Positions 35,126 to 45,115 are shown, counted from the first letter of the stretch. The stretch is 64,000 bases of DNA from JBGAPI01 sp044221335 (GCA_044221335.1 JBGAPI010000030.1:1-64000); one strand, 5' to 3'. Translations and numbers: made by a program. The notes: generated by a model not told the origin, from the letters alone.

Positions 35126-37912
35126 ATGTCGGAAGTGACCGTTAGACAGATGGCGCAGGTGCTCGGCCTGCCGGTGGAGAAGCTGCTGGAGCAGCTCTCC
35201 GAGGCCGGCATGTCGTTCTCCGGCCCGGACCAGATCGTGACCAGCACCGAGAAGGTCAAGCTGCTCGGCTTCCTGCGCCGCTCCCACGGCAAGAAGGACG
35301 CGGGGCCGGCGGAGCCCGCCAGTCCGCAGCAGATCACCCTCCGGCGCAAGACCGTGTCCGAGATCACCGTGTCCTCCGGCGCCGCCAAGGGCAAGACGGT
35401 GGCGATCGAGGTCCGCCAGAAGCGCACCTACGTGAAGCGCTCGGTGGTCAACGAGGACGCCGCGCCGGTCGATCCGGAGCGCGAGAACGCGCTCCGGCTG
35501 CTGAAGGAATCGGCCGATCGCAACACCGCCGAGCAGAACGCGCTGCGCGAGATCGACGACAAGCGTCGCCGCGTCGAGGAAGAGGCGCGCGCGGCCGAGG
35601 CCGCGAAGCGGGCCGCCGAGGAAGAGGCGCAGCGCGCCGCCGAGGAGGACGAGCGCCAGCGCCGTGCCGCCGAGGAAGCCGCCAGCAGCGCGACCCAGGA
35701 GGCTCCGGCGCCGCGGACGAGCACTCCGAGCTACCCTCGCAGCACCGCTCCCAGCAGTCCGCGCACGGGTCCGAGCGGGCCGCGCACCGGTCCCAGCGGT
35801 CCGCGCAGCGGTCCCGGCGCCGGCGCCGGCGCTCCGGTGGCGCGCGCGCCGCACGGTGCCAACAAGCCGGCCGGTCCGCCGCGCACGGCCGCGCCGGCGC
35901 GCCCGACCAGCGATCGCGACGAGCCGCACCGCCACAAGGGTGTGCGGGGTTCGCACCGGATGCAGGAGGACACCGCGGTCGACGTCGATCCGTCGGTGGG
36001 CCGCTATCTCCACGGCGAGCTGCACCTCGCCGACCGCGCGCCGCGGCGCGCCCGCAAGCGCCCGAAGGCGCGGGTCGACGTGCGCCCGGTCGGTGGCGGC
36101 ATGCCGACGGGTCCCCATGGATTCACCCGACCGGTGGAGAAGGCGGTGCGTGAAGTCGCGATCAGCGAACACATCCAGGTCAGCGATCTCGCCAACCGCC
36201 TTGCGGTGAAGGGCGCCGACGTGGTCAAGGCCCTGTTCAAGATGGGCGTGATGACGACGATCAACCAGATCATCGACCACGACACCGCCGTGCTGGTGGT
36301 CGAGGAGCTCGGCCACAAGGCCGTCCGCGCGGTCGAGAAGGACGCCGAGACCCAGCTGACGGCGGTCACCGAGCAGCGCAGCGGCGAGCAGTCGCAGCGT
36401 CCGCCGGTGGTCACCATCATGGGCCACGTCGACCACGGCAAGACCTCGCTGCTCGACTACATCCGCCGGACCAAGGTCGCGGCGGGCGAGGCGGGTGGCA
36501 TCACCCAGCACATCGGCGCGTACCACGTCGAGACGCCGCGCGGCGTCATCACCTTCCTCGACACCCCGGGCCACGCCGCGTTCACGGCGATGCGCGCCCG
36601 CGGCGCCAAGCTGACGGACATCGTGATCCTGGTGGTCGCGGCGGACGACGGCGTGATGCCGCAGACCATCGAGGCGGTGCACCACGCGAAGGCGGCCGGC
36701 GTGCCGCTGATCGTCGCTGTCAACAAGATCGACAAGCCCGACGCGCAGCCGGAACGGGTCAAGCAGGGCCTGATCCAGCACGAGGTCGTGTCCGAGGAAT
36801 TCGGCGGCGACACCATCTTCGCGCCGGTGTCGGCGAAGACCGGCCAGGGCGTCGACGAACTGCTCGAGGCGATCCTGCTGCAGGCCGAAGTGATGCAGCT
36901 GACCGCCATCGCCGCCGGTTCGGCCAACGGCACCGTGGTCGAGTCCGCGCTGGACAAGGGCCGCGGCCCGGTCGCGACGCTGCTGGTGCAGTCCGGCATC
37001 CTGAAGAAGGGCGACTTCGTGGTCTGCGGCGTGCAGTACGGCCGTGTCCGCGCGATGTTCGACGAGTCGGGCCGCCAGGTCGACCGCGCCGGGCCGTCGA
37101 TCCCGGTGTCGATGCTCGGCCTGTCCGGCGTGCCGGATGCGGGCGACGACTTCATCGTGGTCGCCGACGAGCGCCTGGCCAAGGATGTGGCGCAGCAGCG
37201 CGAGCAGAAGCGCCGCGAGATGCGTCTCGTCAAGCAGCAGGCGGCCAAGCTCGAGGACATCATGGCGCAGATGGGCGCCGGCGGCGCCGACGGCAAGATC
37301 GTCACGCTGAACCTGGTGGTCAAGGCCGACGTGCAGGGTTCCTCCGAGGCGCTGCGCGACGCGCTGACCAAGATCTCGACCGACCAGGTCAAGATCAACG
37401 TCATGTCTGCCGGCGTCGGCGGCATCACCGAGTCGGACGCCACCCTGGCGCTGGCGTCGCAGGCGATCATCATCGCCTTCAACGTCCGCGCCGACGCGGC
37501 CGCCCGCAAGGTGATCAGCGACAACGGCCTCGACGTCCGCTACTTCTCGATCATCTACGACGCGATCGACCAGGTGAAGCAGGCCGCCAGCGGTCTGCTC
37601 GGCACCGAGGTGCGCGAGAACGTGCTCGGCGTGGCCGAGGTCCGCGAGGTGTTCCGCAGCTCCAAGTTCGGCGTGGTCGCGGGCTGCATGATCACCGAGG
37701 GCATGGTCAAGCGGAACAAGCCGATCAAGGTGCTGCGCGACAACGTCGTCGTGTTCAACGGCGAACTGGAATCGCTGCGCCGCTTCAAGGACCAGGTCGA
37801 CGAGGTCAAGTCCGGCATGGACTGCGGCATCGGCGTGAAGGGCTACAACGACATCAAGGTCGGCGACCAGATCGAGTGCTTCGACCGGGTCGAAGTGCAG
37901 CGTACGATGTGA
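35126..37912 (+). CDS. infB: Translation initiation factor IF-2
   Basis: 928 residues. The N-terminal IF2_N-type domain (VTVRQMAQVLGLPVEKLLEQ) is followed by a charged Arg/Glu/Ala helix (about 120-190) and a Pro/Gly/Ser-rich linker (SGPRTGPSGPRSGPG) to about 265. The G domain starts near 430 with GHVDHGKTSLLD (G1), DTPGHAAFTAMRARG (G3) and NKIDKPDA (G4). The C-terminal half contains domains III and IV (fMet-tRNA binding). It delivers initiator tRNA to the 30S subunit; the gene for that tRNA starts the same cluster. Confidence 0.98.
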   Translation: MSEVTVRQMAQVLGLPVEKLLEQLSEAGMSFSGPDQIVTSTEKVKLLGFLRRSHGKKDAGPAEPASPQQITLRRKTVSEITVSSGAAKGKTVAIEVRQKRTYVKRSVVNEDAAPVDPERENALRLLKESADRNTAEQNALREIDDKRRRVEEEARAAEAAKRAAEEEAQRAAEEDERQRRAAEEAASSATQEAPAPRTSTPSYPRSTAPSSPRTGPSGPRTGPSGPRSGPGAGAGAPVARAPHGANKPAGPPRTAAPARPTSDRDEPHRHKGVRGSHRMQEDTAVDVDPSVGRYLHGELHLADRAPRRARKRPKARVDVRPVGGGMPTGPHGFTRPVEKAVREVAISEHIQVSDLANRLAVKGADVVKALFKMGVMTTINQIIDHDTAVLVVEELGHKAVRAVEKDAETQLTAVTEQRSGEQSQRPPVVTIMGHVDHGKTSLLDYIRRTKVAAGEAGGITQHIGAYHVETPRGVITFLDTPGHAAFTAMRARGAKLTDIVILVVAADDGVMPQTIEAVHHAKAAGVPLIVAVNKIDKPDAQPERVKQGLIQHEVVSEEFGGDTIFAPVSAKTGQGVDELLEAILLQAEVMQLTAIAAGSANGTVVESALDKGRGPVATLLVQSGILKKGDFVVCGVQYGRVRAMFDESGRQVDRAGPSIPVSMLGLSGVPDAGDDFIVVADERLAKDVAQQREQKRREMRLVKQQAAKLEDIMAQMGAGGADGKIVTLNLVVKADVQGSSEALRDALTKISTDQVKINVMSAGVGGITESDATLALASQAIIIAFNVRADAAARKVISDNGLDVRYFSIIYDAIDQVKQAASGLLGTEVRENVLGVAEVREVFRSSKFGVVAGCMITEGMVKRNKPIKVLRDNVVVFNGELESLRRFKDQVDEVKSGMDCGIGVKGYNDIKVGDQIECFDRVEVQRTM

Positions 37913-37918
37913 TGGCGC

Positions 37919-38100
37919 GGCGGATTGCGAGGCGAGAGTGACATGCGAGTAGGACAGGGCCCAGGGCACAGGGCCCAGGGCCCAGTCGGATCGGGGCTGG
38001 CCTGGAGTGCTTGGCTCTTTCGGACGGCTGTCCGCAGTGTCCACCCTGTTCGGCTTGCCCCAGTCGCACTGGGCCCTTTCTCTTAACCCCGCAATCCGCC
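37919..38100. repeat. Nested inverted word-repeat between infB and rbfA
   Basis: Outer arms GGCGGATTGCGAGG (37919-37932) and CCCCGCAATCCGCC (38087-38100) match at 13 of 14 positions. Inside are repeats of the words CAGGGCCCAGGGCACAGGGC on the left (about 37952-37984) and CAGTCGCACTGGGCCC on the right. No gene lies in this 198-base gap. Confidence 0.85.
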
Positions 38101-38110
38101 GAGGACTCCC

Positions 38111-38455
38111 ATGGGCCACCGCGAATACAACCGCACCGACCGAGTCGCCGCGCTGCTGCGCCGCGAGGTCGCGCTGCTGGTGCACGACGCCGTGCGCGAG
38201 AAGCTGGTGCCCTCGGTGTCGGTGTCCGACGTCGAGGTCACCCGCGACATGGCGCACGCCAAGGTGTTCGTCACCGCGCTGTCGGCGGACGAATCGGTCG
38301 GCGCGATCAAGGCGCTGAAGGAACTGGCCAAGGAATTCCGCCAGGAACTGTCGCATCGCCTGAAGATGCGCTCGGTGCCCGAGCTGCATTTCCACTACGA
38401 CGACTCGGTCGACCGCGGCGAGCGCATCGACCAGCTGCTGCGCGGCCAGTCCTGA
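38111..38455 (+). CDS. rbfA: 30S ribosome-binding factor RbfA
   Basis: 114 residues. Family signatures: RVAALLRREVALLVHD, VTRDMAHAKVFVTAL and the C-terminal RMRSVPELHFHYDDSVDRGE-type ending (MRSVPELHFHYDDSVD). A KH-like cold-shock 30S maturation factor. truB, which usually follows, is absent; the next gene is an unrelated secreted protein. Confidence 0.96.
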   Translation: MGHREYNRTDRVAALLRREVALLVHDAVREKLVPSVSVSDVEVTRDMAHAKVFVTALSADESVGAIKALKELAKEFRQELSHRLKMRSVPELHFHYDDSVDRGERIDQLLRGQS

Positions 38456-38652
38456 GCGACCGGCGCCGGTGTGCGCCGTCCGGGTTCCGACCACCAACGG
38501 TGCCTTCCGGCTTCGATAATGTGGCGCTGTGCGCCTGCCTGTCGTCCTGCTCGGGCGGATCTTCCGAGCCGGTCCCCGGCCAGGGCGGCGCGACCAACGC
38601 GGTCGTCGAGGGTTCGATGTTCCGACTGCAATCTCCGGTTCGAGGAAGCCAC

Positions 38653-40632
38653 ATGCCCTGCATTCCGATGATCGGCCTCCGACCGCTCCTGCTGGTGCTC
38701 GCCGCCGCGGCGACGCTCGCGACTGGCGCCGCCGAGGCGAAGAGCAGCAGTGCCGGAGGGGTCAGCGGTTCCACGCTGTCCGACCTGGCCATCCGTCTCG
38801 GTGCGCAGCCGCTGCCCACCCGGCAGGTGTGGCGCGTGGGCTATGTGGACATGGTGGACCCGACACTGCGGGTGCTGCTGCTTCCCTCGCGCGGCGAAGT
38901 GAGCCAGGTGACGATCGGCGGACTGCCGGAGCTGCCGGACCTCACCGTGATGCCGGTCAGGACCACCCCGATCGTTGCCGCGGGCGATTCCCTCACGCTC
39001 GACACGCACCCGGCCTCGCCGTTCGACAATCTCCGCGACGGCGTGGTGTTCTCCAGCGGCACGATTCCGGCCAACCCCGCGTCGACGGCCCAGCGGCAGG
39101 TCGTCTATGCCAACGGCGGATCGCAGCGCGCGTTCGACATCGACCTCTACGTCGGCATCGATCTCAACGGCGACGGCCTGCCGCAGGCCGATGAAGTGCT
39201 GTGTTCCGGCACCGGGCCGGAGCGCGGCGAGGAGTGCTTCTTCACCCTGCCGCCCAGCGCGTCGTCGCGGACGCTGTGGACGCTGGCGCAGATGTACTCG
39301 AACGCGTACGTGCTGCAGTACGACTCGATGTACACCTTCATGCTGCTGCCGGCGCTGGACGGCCCGGCCGATGACCGCGTGATCGTCACCGGCCCCGGCA
39401 AGGCGGCCGCGAACACGCCCGTGACGTTCAACATCTCCACCCACCTGCCCGGTTTCCGGTATTTCGAGTCGGTTGGCGGACTGATCGCCGTGAAAGCGCA
39501 CCGCGAGGACGCCACGCCGACGGTGCTGATCCCGCTTCAGCCACTGCTGTTCTCGGACGGGCGGACCGACCAGTTGCTCGGCAATCGTGCCGTCGGCGGC
39601 CATATCGTCGATCAGGTCGACACGCTGATGGCTCCCGGCGAGGCCGGCGACCGGATCGCGATCGACGTGCCGGTGAACGCCACGTCGATGCAGGTCACCA
39701 CCAGCGGCAGCGGCGAGGTCGATCTCTACGTCGCGAAGGGCGATGCCGAGTCGATCCGCGGGCCGGCGCTCGGCACCGCGCCGCCGCGCACCGCGGCGCA
39801 GGGCAGCTCGATCCATCCCGGCGCCAGCGAGCGCGTCGACCTGGCCGGCGCCAGCCTCACGCCAGGCCGCTGGTACCTGACGCCGGTCAACGTCGGCGAC
39901 GGCAACGCGAAAGTCACCGTCGCGGTCGACCTCGCCGTGTCCACGACCGCCGCGCCGCAGGTCCGCGCCACGGGCTACTACAACCCGGCGCGCTCGGGCC
40001 ACGGCATGTTCCTCTCGGACGGCGCCAGCGATCGGGTGCTGATCTGGTACACCTACGACAGCGAAGGCCAGCCCACCTGGTACTACGCGCAGAGTCCGCG
40101 TCCCGGCAGCGCCGATGCGGTGTGGAGCGCTGACCTCTACCGCTACACCTGGAACGGCTCGCGCAGCAACGGCGTCAACGTCGGTCGCGTGCTGACGACC
40201 GCCACCGCCGCCAACCGCTTCCAGTTCACCGCGCTGGTCGATGGCCGCTACGTCAGCGAGCCCATGATCGAACTGGCGGGTCAGGAGTGTCCGGTCGTCA
40301 ACAGTGTCGCGACCGACTACTCCGGCTCCTGGTATCCGCCGGCCTCGCCGGGGACCGGAACCTCGGTGCTGACCCTGGGCCGCACCGAGGTCCAGATCGC
40401 CTACCTCTACGACCGCAACGGCAACCCGCGCTGGCTGTACGGCCAGGTGAGCCCGTTCGGCGTGTCGACCCTTCCGTTGAGCCAGTTCAGCGGCTTCTGC
40501 CCGAGCTGCACCTACCGCAGCGCGCACTCCGGGCACGACGTCGTCGATGCGGTGCTGGTCCCGCCGTTGGCGGGCAATTGGCTGTCGAACCAGGACACCG
40601 AGAAGCTCACCGTCGACGTGCCCTGTCGCTGA
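38653..40632 (+). CDS. Secreted paralogue of the adjacent subtilase C-terminal region
   Basis: 659 residues from ATG 38653, chosen because GAGGAAG precedes it at the right distance (ATGs at 38617 and 38668 are alternatives). After a signal peptide (LLLVLAAAATLATGAAEA) the whole chain aligns by eye with the last ~630 residues of the protease encoded at 40832: VVFSSGTIPAN, DIDLYVGIDLNGDGLPQADE (a calcium-loop-like DxNxDG), GSGEVDLYVAKGDA and GRWYLTPVNVGDG (resembling bacterial pre-peptidase C-terminal domains), then two tandem modules: YYNPARSGHGMFL...WYYAQ and SGSWYPPASPGTG...WLYGQ with CPSC. No protease motifs are present. A -10-like GATAAT lies at 38515-38520. Function unknown; partner, decoy or adhesin for the protease are possibilities. 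Confidence 0.82.
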   Translation: MPCIPMIGLRPLLLVLAAAATLATGAAEAKSSSAGGVSGSTLSDLAIRLGAQPLPTRQVWRVGYVDMVDPTLRVLLLPSRGEVSQVTIGGLPELPDLTVMPVRTTPIVAAGDSLTLDTHPASPFDNLRDGVVFSSGTIPANPASTAQRQVVYANGGSQRAFDIDLYVGIDLNGDGLPQADEVLCSGTGPERGEECFFTLPPSASSRTLWTLAQMYSNAYVLQYDSMYTFMLLPALDGPADDRVIVTGPGKAAANTPVTFNISTHLPGFRYFESVGGLIAVKAHREDATPTVLIPLQPLLFSDGRTDQLLGNRAVGGHIVDQVDTLMAPGEAGDRIAIDVPVNATSMQVTTSGSGEVDLYVAKGDAESIRGPALGTAPPRTAAQGSSIHPGASERVDLAGASLTPGRWYLTPVNVGDGNAKVTVAVDLAVSTTAAPQVRATGYYNPARSGHGMFLSDGASDRVLIWYTYDSEGQPTWYYAQSPRPGSADAVWSADLYRYTWNGSRSNGVNVGRVLTTATAANRFQFTALVDGRYVSEPMIELAGQECPVVNSVATDYSGSWYPPASPGTGTSVLTLGRTEVQIAYLYDRNGNPRWLYGQVSPFGVSTLPLSQFSGFCPSCTYRSAHSGHDVVDAVLVPPLAGNWLSNQDTEKLTVDVPCR

Positions 40633-40831
40633 ACGTCCCGAACGGAATAGGCCGCGACCCGCTCGTCCCGTCGGGATCAGCCGGCAGAGCTCGTCGCGCT
40701 CCGGGGCCGCTTCGGCGTCCGTTCCCGGTCGCTCGTCAGGGCAAGCCGGACGATGTTCTCGTTGCCGAAGCCTTCACCCTTCGCAAGGTCGAATCACCGG
40801 ATAATCGGCGCCTCGAACGAGGCCAGCCGCC

Positions 40832-43800
40832 ATGCGAACTTCTGCCGTCGCCTTCCGCCTCCTGACCATCGCTGCACTGGCGGCATTCGCGCTTGCCGAG
40901 GCCCAGGCGGCCGGAATCACTCCGTCGGCGAACGGGATCTACCTTGTCCGTCTCGCCGATGCGCCGCTCGCCGCCTACGACGGTGGCCGTGACGCGGTGG
41001 TGCAACACGACGCCAAGCTCGCCGGCACCAGCGCCGAGGCGCAGGGCAAGAGACGACTCGACGTCGCTGGACCGGCCGCCAAGGCCTATCTCGGCTACCT
41101 CGACGAGCGCCGCGACGGCGTGCTCGCGCGGGTGAGGAAGACTCTGGGCCGCGGAATCACGCCCGAATTCGTCTACCGCTACGGAGCCAACGGGATGGCG
41201 TTGCGCATGTCGCCGAGCGAAGCGGCCACGCTGCGCGACGTCGACGGCATCGTCTCCGTGGTGCCGGACAGCTTCACGCGCCCGCAGACCGACGCCGGCC
41301 CGACCTGGATCGGCGCCAACCAGGTCTGGCAGGGCACGATCCCGTCGTCGAGCCTGCAGGGCCGTGGCGAGGGCATCGTGGTCGGAATCATCGACGGCGG
41401 CATCAACGCCGGCCACCCGTCCTTCGCCGACATCGGCGGAGACGGCTACGACCACGTCAATCCGAAGGGCCGGCTGTTCGGCAAATGCGCCACGACGCCG
41501 ACGCGCTGCAACGACAAGCTGATCGGCATCTACGACTACACCAGCGAGGGTGCGCGTGACGGTACCGACATCGAAGGCCACGGCTCGCACGTCGCAAGCA
41601 CCGCGGCCGGAAACAGTGTCGGTGCCAGCATCGCGGCGCCGACCGTAACGCTGCCCTTCACGGTCTCGGGCGTCGCGCCGCACGCCAACCTGATCGCCTA
41701 CAAGGTGTGCGTCAACGACAGCAGCGGGACCAACATCACCTGCGCGGCGAGCGCCACGACGGCGGCGCTCGACCAGGCGATCGCCGACGGCGTGGACGTG
41801 ATCAACTACTCGCTCGGGAGTCTTGCATTCGACCCCTGGGCAACGGTGCGCTCAAGCGACATCAGCTCGGTAGAGTCGATGCTGAACGCGCGTGCCGCGG
41901 GCATCTTCGTCGCGGTAGCGGCCGGCAACAGCGGGCCATTCGACCGCTCGGTGGGCTCTCCGGCGAACGCGCCCTGGGTGATCGCGGTGGCGAACGCGAC
42001 CCATGGTCGGCAATTCCTCACCCGCCTGACCGTCGACGACCCACAGGGCAATCTCGATCCGCCGCCGACCTTTGGCGGCGCCGCGATCTCCGCCGGCACC
42101 GGCACCGTGCCGCTGGTGTACGCCGGGGACTTCGGCAATGCCCTGTGCGGTACCGGCACGCCGGAACTGTCGTCGACGCCGACCGGCTCCAGCAATCCGT
42201 TTCCGCCGGGCACCTTCCACGGCGAGATCGTGATCTGCCTGCGCGGTACCTACGGCCGAATCGAGAAGGGCTACAACGTCAAGCTCGGTGGCGCCGGTGG
42301 CATGGTCCTGATCAACTCGTCGGCGGAAGGCGAGAGCGTCGTCGCCGACGGCCACTATCTGCCGGCGACGCACCTCGGATATGCCGCCGGGCAGGCGGTG
42401 CTCGCCCTGCAGCAACAGATCAAGGCGAGAGGTCACAATGCCAGCGGCCGCCTGGACGCGACCCAGCGCGTGTTCAGTGATGCCGCCGGTGACATTCTCA
42501 GCGCGTCGAGCTCCCGCGGACCGGTCTATCCGTCCGCGGGCTGGCTCAAGCCCAACCTTTCCGCGCCGGGAAGCGGCATCCTCGCAGCCGCGCCGACCGG
42601 CAGCGGCCTGGCTACCTTGAGCGGCACCTCGATGGCTTCTCCGCACGTCGCCGGCGCCGCGGCGCTTCTGGCCTCGGTGCATCGCGACTGGCGGGTGAGC
42701 CAGATCGAGTCCGCGCTGCTCACCACGGGCCTCGACGACCTCCGTCGCGAGGACGGCAGCACGCCGGCGCGCCGGATCGACGAAGGCGCCGGCCGCGCGT
42801 TCGTTCCCGATGCCGCCAAGGCTGCCCTGTATTTCCCGACCACGCGCGCCAGTTTCGTGGCCGCCGACCCCGCGCTCGGTGGCAATCCATCGACGCTCAA
42901 CATGCCCTATCTCGTCAACGAGTCCTGCCAGCGGAGTTGCAGCTTCAGCCGCACCGTGACCAGCATGAGCAGCGCGACGACGAGCTGGACGGCGTCGTTC
43001 AGCGGCACGGCCGGCGCCGTCGTCACGATCACTCCGTCGAGCTTCGCGCTGGCGCCGGGCGCCAGCCAGACACTGACCATCGATGTCGACGTATCCGCCG
43101 CGCGCCTCGTCGCGGCGCGGGTCGAAGGCGAGGTCCGCCTCGCGCCGGGCAGCACGGCGGTCGCCACCAGCCGGATTCCGCTGTCCGTTCTGTCGTCGAT
43201 CGGCACCCCGCCCACCGCGGTCGATCTCGGGGTCAACAGCAACGCCGCGCTGACGCGGGTCGACTTGTCCGGTCTGGTCGCCCTGCCGGACCTGGTTCCG
43301 CAGGTGACGAGCCTGGAGCGCGCGACCACGATTTCCGGCGCGGTCGTCGCCGACCCCACGCGCTTCGATCCCTTCGACGACCTCAGCAAGGGCGTGATCT
43401 TCACGACCTTCGTCGTGCCGGCAAGCACTGATCCGACGACACAGTCGGTCGTGCTGTTCGCGCGGGCGACTTCCGACACCGCGCGCGACGTCGACCTCTA
43501 CATCGGTGTCGACGCCGACGGCGACGGCAAGCCCGACTCGTTCGAGATCGGCTGCATCGCAGCCGGCGCGGCCGCGACCGAGGTCTGCCAGGCCGCGATC
43601 CCACCCGCCAGCGTCGCGCGCACCATCTGGGTGATGGCGCAGAACGTTGTCGGCAATGGCGTCGGCGCCGACGTCATCAGCATCACCGCGGCGGCACCGA
43701 GCGTCGGCGGAGCGTCCAGCCGCAGGCTGGCGGTGACCGGTCCCGGCCACGTCGACGCCGGCGCGGCGTTCTCGCTCAACGTTGCCGTGCATGAGCCGCG

Positions 43801-45019
43801 GATGCAGTCCGGCGATCTCTGGATCGGCCTCGCCGCGTTCAAGGCCACCCGCGATGCCCTGGCGGTGACTGCGGTTCCGCTGGTGATCAGCGCGGTCACG
43901 CCATTCACCGTCGGCGACGAGGTGCTCGGCGGACCGATGGTCGCCGGCGAGGACGGGGCGATCGACCTCGAACTGCAACCCGGCGCCGCGCACGATCGCA
44001 TCGTTCTCGACGTACCGATCAACGCCTCCACGCTGCACGTCGCCACCCGCGGCAGCGGCGAGGTCGATCTCTACGTCGCCCGGGGCGACGCCGCCTCGAC
44101 CGCGGGCCCCGGCCTGCCGCCGGCGAAAGCTCGCAACCTGGCCGAGGGCAGCTCGATACACCCGGGTGCGACCGAGCAGGTCGACCTCGTCCCCGGTTCG
44201 ATCAGTCCGGGGCGCTGGTACCTCACCCCGGTCAACGTCGGCTCGACCCGCGCCAGCGTGCACCTGTCCTACGACCTCACCGCCGGCGGCCCGGCACCGA
44301 CGCTGCGCACGGCCGGCTATTTCAACCCGGCGCGTTCCGGCCACGGCATGTTCCTCTCCTACGGCAACGTCGATCGGGTGCTGATCTGGTACGCCTACGA
44401 CGCCGATCGCAATCCGGTCTGGTACTACGCGCAGGCCGCGATCCCGGCAGCGAACGAGGGAGCGTGGAGCGCCGACCTCTACCGCTTCAGCTGGAACGGC
44501 AGCGCCAACACCGGCGTCGTGGTCGGCCGCGTCGTGCTGACGCCGACCGCCGCGAACCGCTACCAGTTCAGCGCGCTGGTCGACGGCCAGTACATCAGCG
44601 AGCCGATGAGCGAACTGGCGAACCAGGAATGCCCGCAGGTCGGCGGCCAGCCGCGCGACTATTCGGGTTCCTGGTACGCGCCGCTGCTCCCCGGCTATGG
44701 CTGGTCGGTGCTGACATTGGGCCGCGCCGAGGTACAGATCGCGTACCTCTACGACGGCCGTGGCGATCCGCGCTGGCTGTATGGCCAGGTCGAGCCCTTC
44801 GGCAATCCGACGATCCCGATGTCGCAGTTCCGCGGCTTCTGTCCGAGCTGCAGCTACACGGTGCCGACCTCGCAGGTGGTGGGTTCGCTGCTGCGCCGCT
44901 TCGACTCCTTGCAGCGCGGACACGCGGCGCTCAATGCCAGCTTCGTGTCTCCGCTGGTGGGGAGCTGGTCGACGGATCAGGACACGGCGAAGCTGACGAT
45001 CGACCTCGCCTGCCCGTAG
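40832..45019 (+). CDS. Secreted subtilisin-like (S8) serine protease, multidomain
   Basis: 1395 residues. Signal peptide (to about 30, ALAEAQA), inhibitor-I9-like prodomain (about 35-150), then an S8 catalytic domain with Asp188 (GIIDGGINAGHPSF), His250 (GHGSHVAST) and Ser600 (GTSMASPHVAG). A PA insert (about 420-520; EIVICLRGTYGRIEKGYN) lies between His and Ser, and a fibronectin-like domain follows the catalytic domain (about 660-800). The C-terminal ~630 residues match the neighbouring gene product: a DVDLYIGVDADGDG loop, GSGEVDLYVARGDA, GRWYLTPVNVGST and two W-rich modules ending CPSCSY. Probably an extracellular nutrient-acquiring protease. Candidate -10 GATAAT at 40800-40805. The TAG stop is followed by a GCGGCGC/GCGCCGC palindrome. 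Confidence 0.95.
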   Translation: MRTSAVAFRLLTIAALAAFALAEAQAAGITPSANGIYLVRLADAPLAAYDGGRDAVVQHDAKLAGTSAEAQGKRRLDVAGPAAKAYLGYLDERRDGVLARVRKTLGRGITPEFVYRYGANGMALRMSPSEAATLRDVDGIVSVVPDSFTRPQTDAGPTWIGANQVWQGTIPSSSLQGRGEGIVVGIIDGGINAGHPSFADIGGDGYDHVNPKGRLFGKCATTPTRCNDKLIGIYDYTSEGARDGTDIEGHGSHVASTAAGNSVGASIAAPTVTLPFTVSGVAPHANLIAYKVCVNDSSGTNITCAASATTAALDQAIADGVDVINYSLGSLAFDPWATVRSSDISSVESMLNARAAGIFVAVAAGNSGPFDRSVGSPANAPWVIAVANATHGRQFLTRLTVDDPQGNLDPPPTFGGAAISAGTGTVPLVYAGDFGNALCGTGTPELSSTPTGSSNPFPPGTFHGEIVICLRGTYGRIEKGYNVKLGGAGGMVLINSSAEGESVVADGHYLPATHLGYAAGQAVLALQQQIKARGHNASGRLDATQRVFSDAAGDILSASSSRGPVYPSAGWLKPNLSAPGSGILAAAPTGSGLATLSGTSMASPHVAGAAALLASVHRDWRVSQIESALLTTGLDDLRREDGSTPARRIDEGAGRAFVPDAAKAALYFPTTRASFVAADPALGGNPSTLNMPYLVNESCQRSCSFSRTVTSMSSATTSWTASFSGTAGAVVTITPSSFALAPGASQTLTIDVDVSAARLVAARVEGEVRLAPGSTAVATSRIPLSVLSSIGTPPTAVDLGVNSNAALTRVDLSGLVALPDLVPQVTSLERATTISGAVVADPTRFDPFDDLSKGVIFTTFVVPASTDPTTQSVVLFARATSDTARDVDLYIGVDADGDGKPDSFEIGCIAAGAAATEVCQAAIPPASVARTIWVMAQNVVGNGVGADVISITAAAPSVGGASSRRLAVTGPGHVDAGAAFSLNVAVHEPRMQSGDLWIGLAAFKATRDALAVTAVPLVISAVTPFTVGDEVLGGPMVAGEDGAIDLELQPGAAHDRIVLDVPINASTLHVATRGSGEVDLYVARGDAASTAGPGLPPAKARNLAEGSSIHPGATEQVDLVPGSISPGRWYLTPVNVGSTRASVHLSYDLTAGGPAPTLRTAGYFNPARSGHGMFLSYGNVDRVLIWYAYDADRNPVWYYAQAAIPAANEGAWSADLYRFSWNGSANTGVVVGRVVLTPTAANRYQFSALVDGQYISEPMSELANQECPQVGGQPRDYSGSWYAPLLPGYGWSVLTLGRAEVQIAYLYDGRGDPRWLYGQVEPFGNPTIPMSQFRGFCPSCSYTVPTSQVVGSLLRRFDSLQRGHAALNASFVSPLVGSWSTDQDTAKLTIDLACP

Positions 45020-45115
45020 AGCGGCGCTCGCGCCGCCGGCAGTGTCGTCCGAGAGGAGGGGGTCGGAGGACCCCGACGCCGAACGGCAACGACGTCGCGA
45101 TCCCCGACTGGCCTC

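Noticed and set aside
32840..38497. A 1885-codon open frame antisense to rimP, nusA, infB and rbfA
   Set aside because: Same codon-bias artefact; no domain is recognisable and four well-known genes lie on the plus strand.
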